7,013 nucleotides of DNA, taken from NCBI GenBank assembly GCA_947460795.1, contig CANHJA010000119.1, forward strand, positions 1 to 7,013, written 5' to 3'. The notes beneath the pieces were generated by a model. The model saw nothing but the letters and a program-made list of their open reading frames with translations. It did not search any database and was not told where the DNA came from. Positions 6,834-7,013 of this stretch are shown piece after piece (position 1 is the first letter of the stretch; the number at the start of each line of letters is the position of its first letter). A program made the translations under genes and the position numbers. This DNA comes from Bacteroidota bacterium (GTDB lineage Bacteria; Bacteroidota; Bacteroidia; Chitinophagales; Chitinophagaceae).

Positions 6834-6841
6834 TATTTTTG
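6834..6841 (+). promoter_or_regulatory. -7-like element directly before the DUF2480 gene
   Basis: TATTTTTG matches TAnnTTTG exactly and ends 5 bases before the ATG at 6847. If used, transcription would start at or very near the start codon, giving a leaderless or nearly leaderless mRNA. The best -33 candidate is TTTA at 6808-6811, 22 bases upstream, a 3 of 4 match. Readthrough from the upstream gene is the alternative. Confidence 0.3.
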
Positions 6842-6846
6842 CTTTA

Positions 6847-7013
6847 ATGGAAACGTTTGTAAATAAAGTAGCTGATAGCGGTATTATAACGATCAATTTA
6901 GAAGATTATTTTCCAAAAGATTTGATGATTTTTGATCTGAAATCTTTTTTATTTATGGAATTAATTTTAAAAGAAAAAGATTACAGAGCAGCATTATTAG
7001 CATTTGATTGGTC
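6847..7013 (+). CDS. DUF2480 family protein, N-terminal 55 codons (runs off right edge)
   Basis: An open frame begins at the ATG at 6847 and remains open to the window end. The visible protein starts METFVNKVADSGIITINLED and continues through YFPKDLMIFDLKSFLF and MELILKEKDYRAALLAFDW. This matches the start of DUF2480, a Bacteroidota protein family of unknown function: V-N-K-V-A-x-S-G near the N-terminus, then F-D-L-K, then L-I-L-K-E-K-D-x-R-A-A-L before a Trp. There is no signal peptide, so the product is probably cytoplasmic. Full-length members are about 170 residues, so roughly a third is visible. The 48-bp gap to the upstream gene holds no terminator-like hairpin, so cotranscription is possible. 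Confidence 0.85.
   Translation, partial: METFVNKVADSGIITINLEDYFPKDLMIFDLKSFLFMELILKEKDYRAALLAFDW

Noticed and set aside
1..7013. parS site near parAB
   Set aside because: I looked for a palindrome of the GTTTCACGTGAAAC type and found only partial half-sites (for example TGAAAC near 200), none centred on CACGTG. The site is probably elsewhere near the origin.

Overview
The window is AT-rich (roughly one third G+C by eye) and reads as chromosome of a member of Bacteroidota. Five observations support this. There is a DUF5683 protein directly downstream of parAB and a DUF2480 protein at the right edge, both families largely confined to this phylum. The left edge carries the start of a secreted protein resembling type IX secretion (T9SS) substrates. 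A NagZ-type glycosidase is fused to a class C beta-lactamase-fold serine hydrolase. One promoter matches the phylum's TTTG/TAnnTTTG consensus, and Shine-Dalgarno sites are absent before the starts. I cannot place it below phylum level.

Layout. On the minus strand, from right to left: a large bifunctional glycosidase/serine hydrolase gene (2810-5866), a 150-bp gap, then a tight chromosome-segregation operon parA (1841-2659), parB (913-1851, overlapping parA by 11 bp) and a DUF5683 membrane protein (266-907, 5 bp after parB). After a 96-bp gap comes the first 56 codons of a secreted-protein gene that runs off the left edge (1-169). On the plus strand, after a divergent 134-bp intergenic region, lie a small secreted protein gene with a TTG start (6001-6798, TPR-like and possibly DUF6624-like) and the first 55 codons of a DUF2480 gene (6847-7013).

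How the genes work together. ParA and ParB form the ATPase/CTPase pair that segregates the chromosome origin; no parS site is visible here. The DUF5683 protein has an unknown role but its spacing indicates cotranscription with parAB. The 1018-residue protein joins two activities that Bacillus subtilis keeps in separate, neighbouring genes (NagZ and AmiE): removal of GlcNAc from muropeptides, then cleavage of the peptide from MurNAc. With its signal peptide it probably recycles cell-wall fragments in the periplasm. The remaining genes show no evident functional link to these.

No stretch longer than 300 bp lacks a gene. I saw no RNA gene, insertion sequence, CRISPR array or prophage. The most noteworthy items are the NagZ-AmiE-like fusion, the T9SS-substrate start at the left edge, the divergent DUF6624-like gene with a TTG start, and promoter -7 elements lying very close to start codons.
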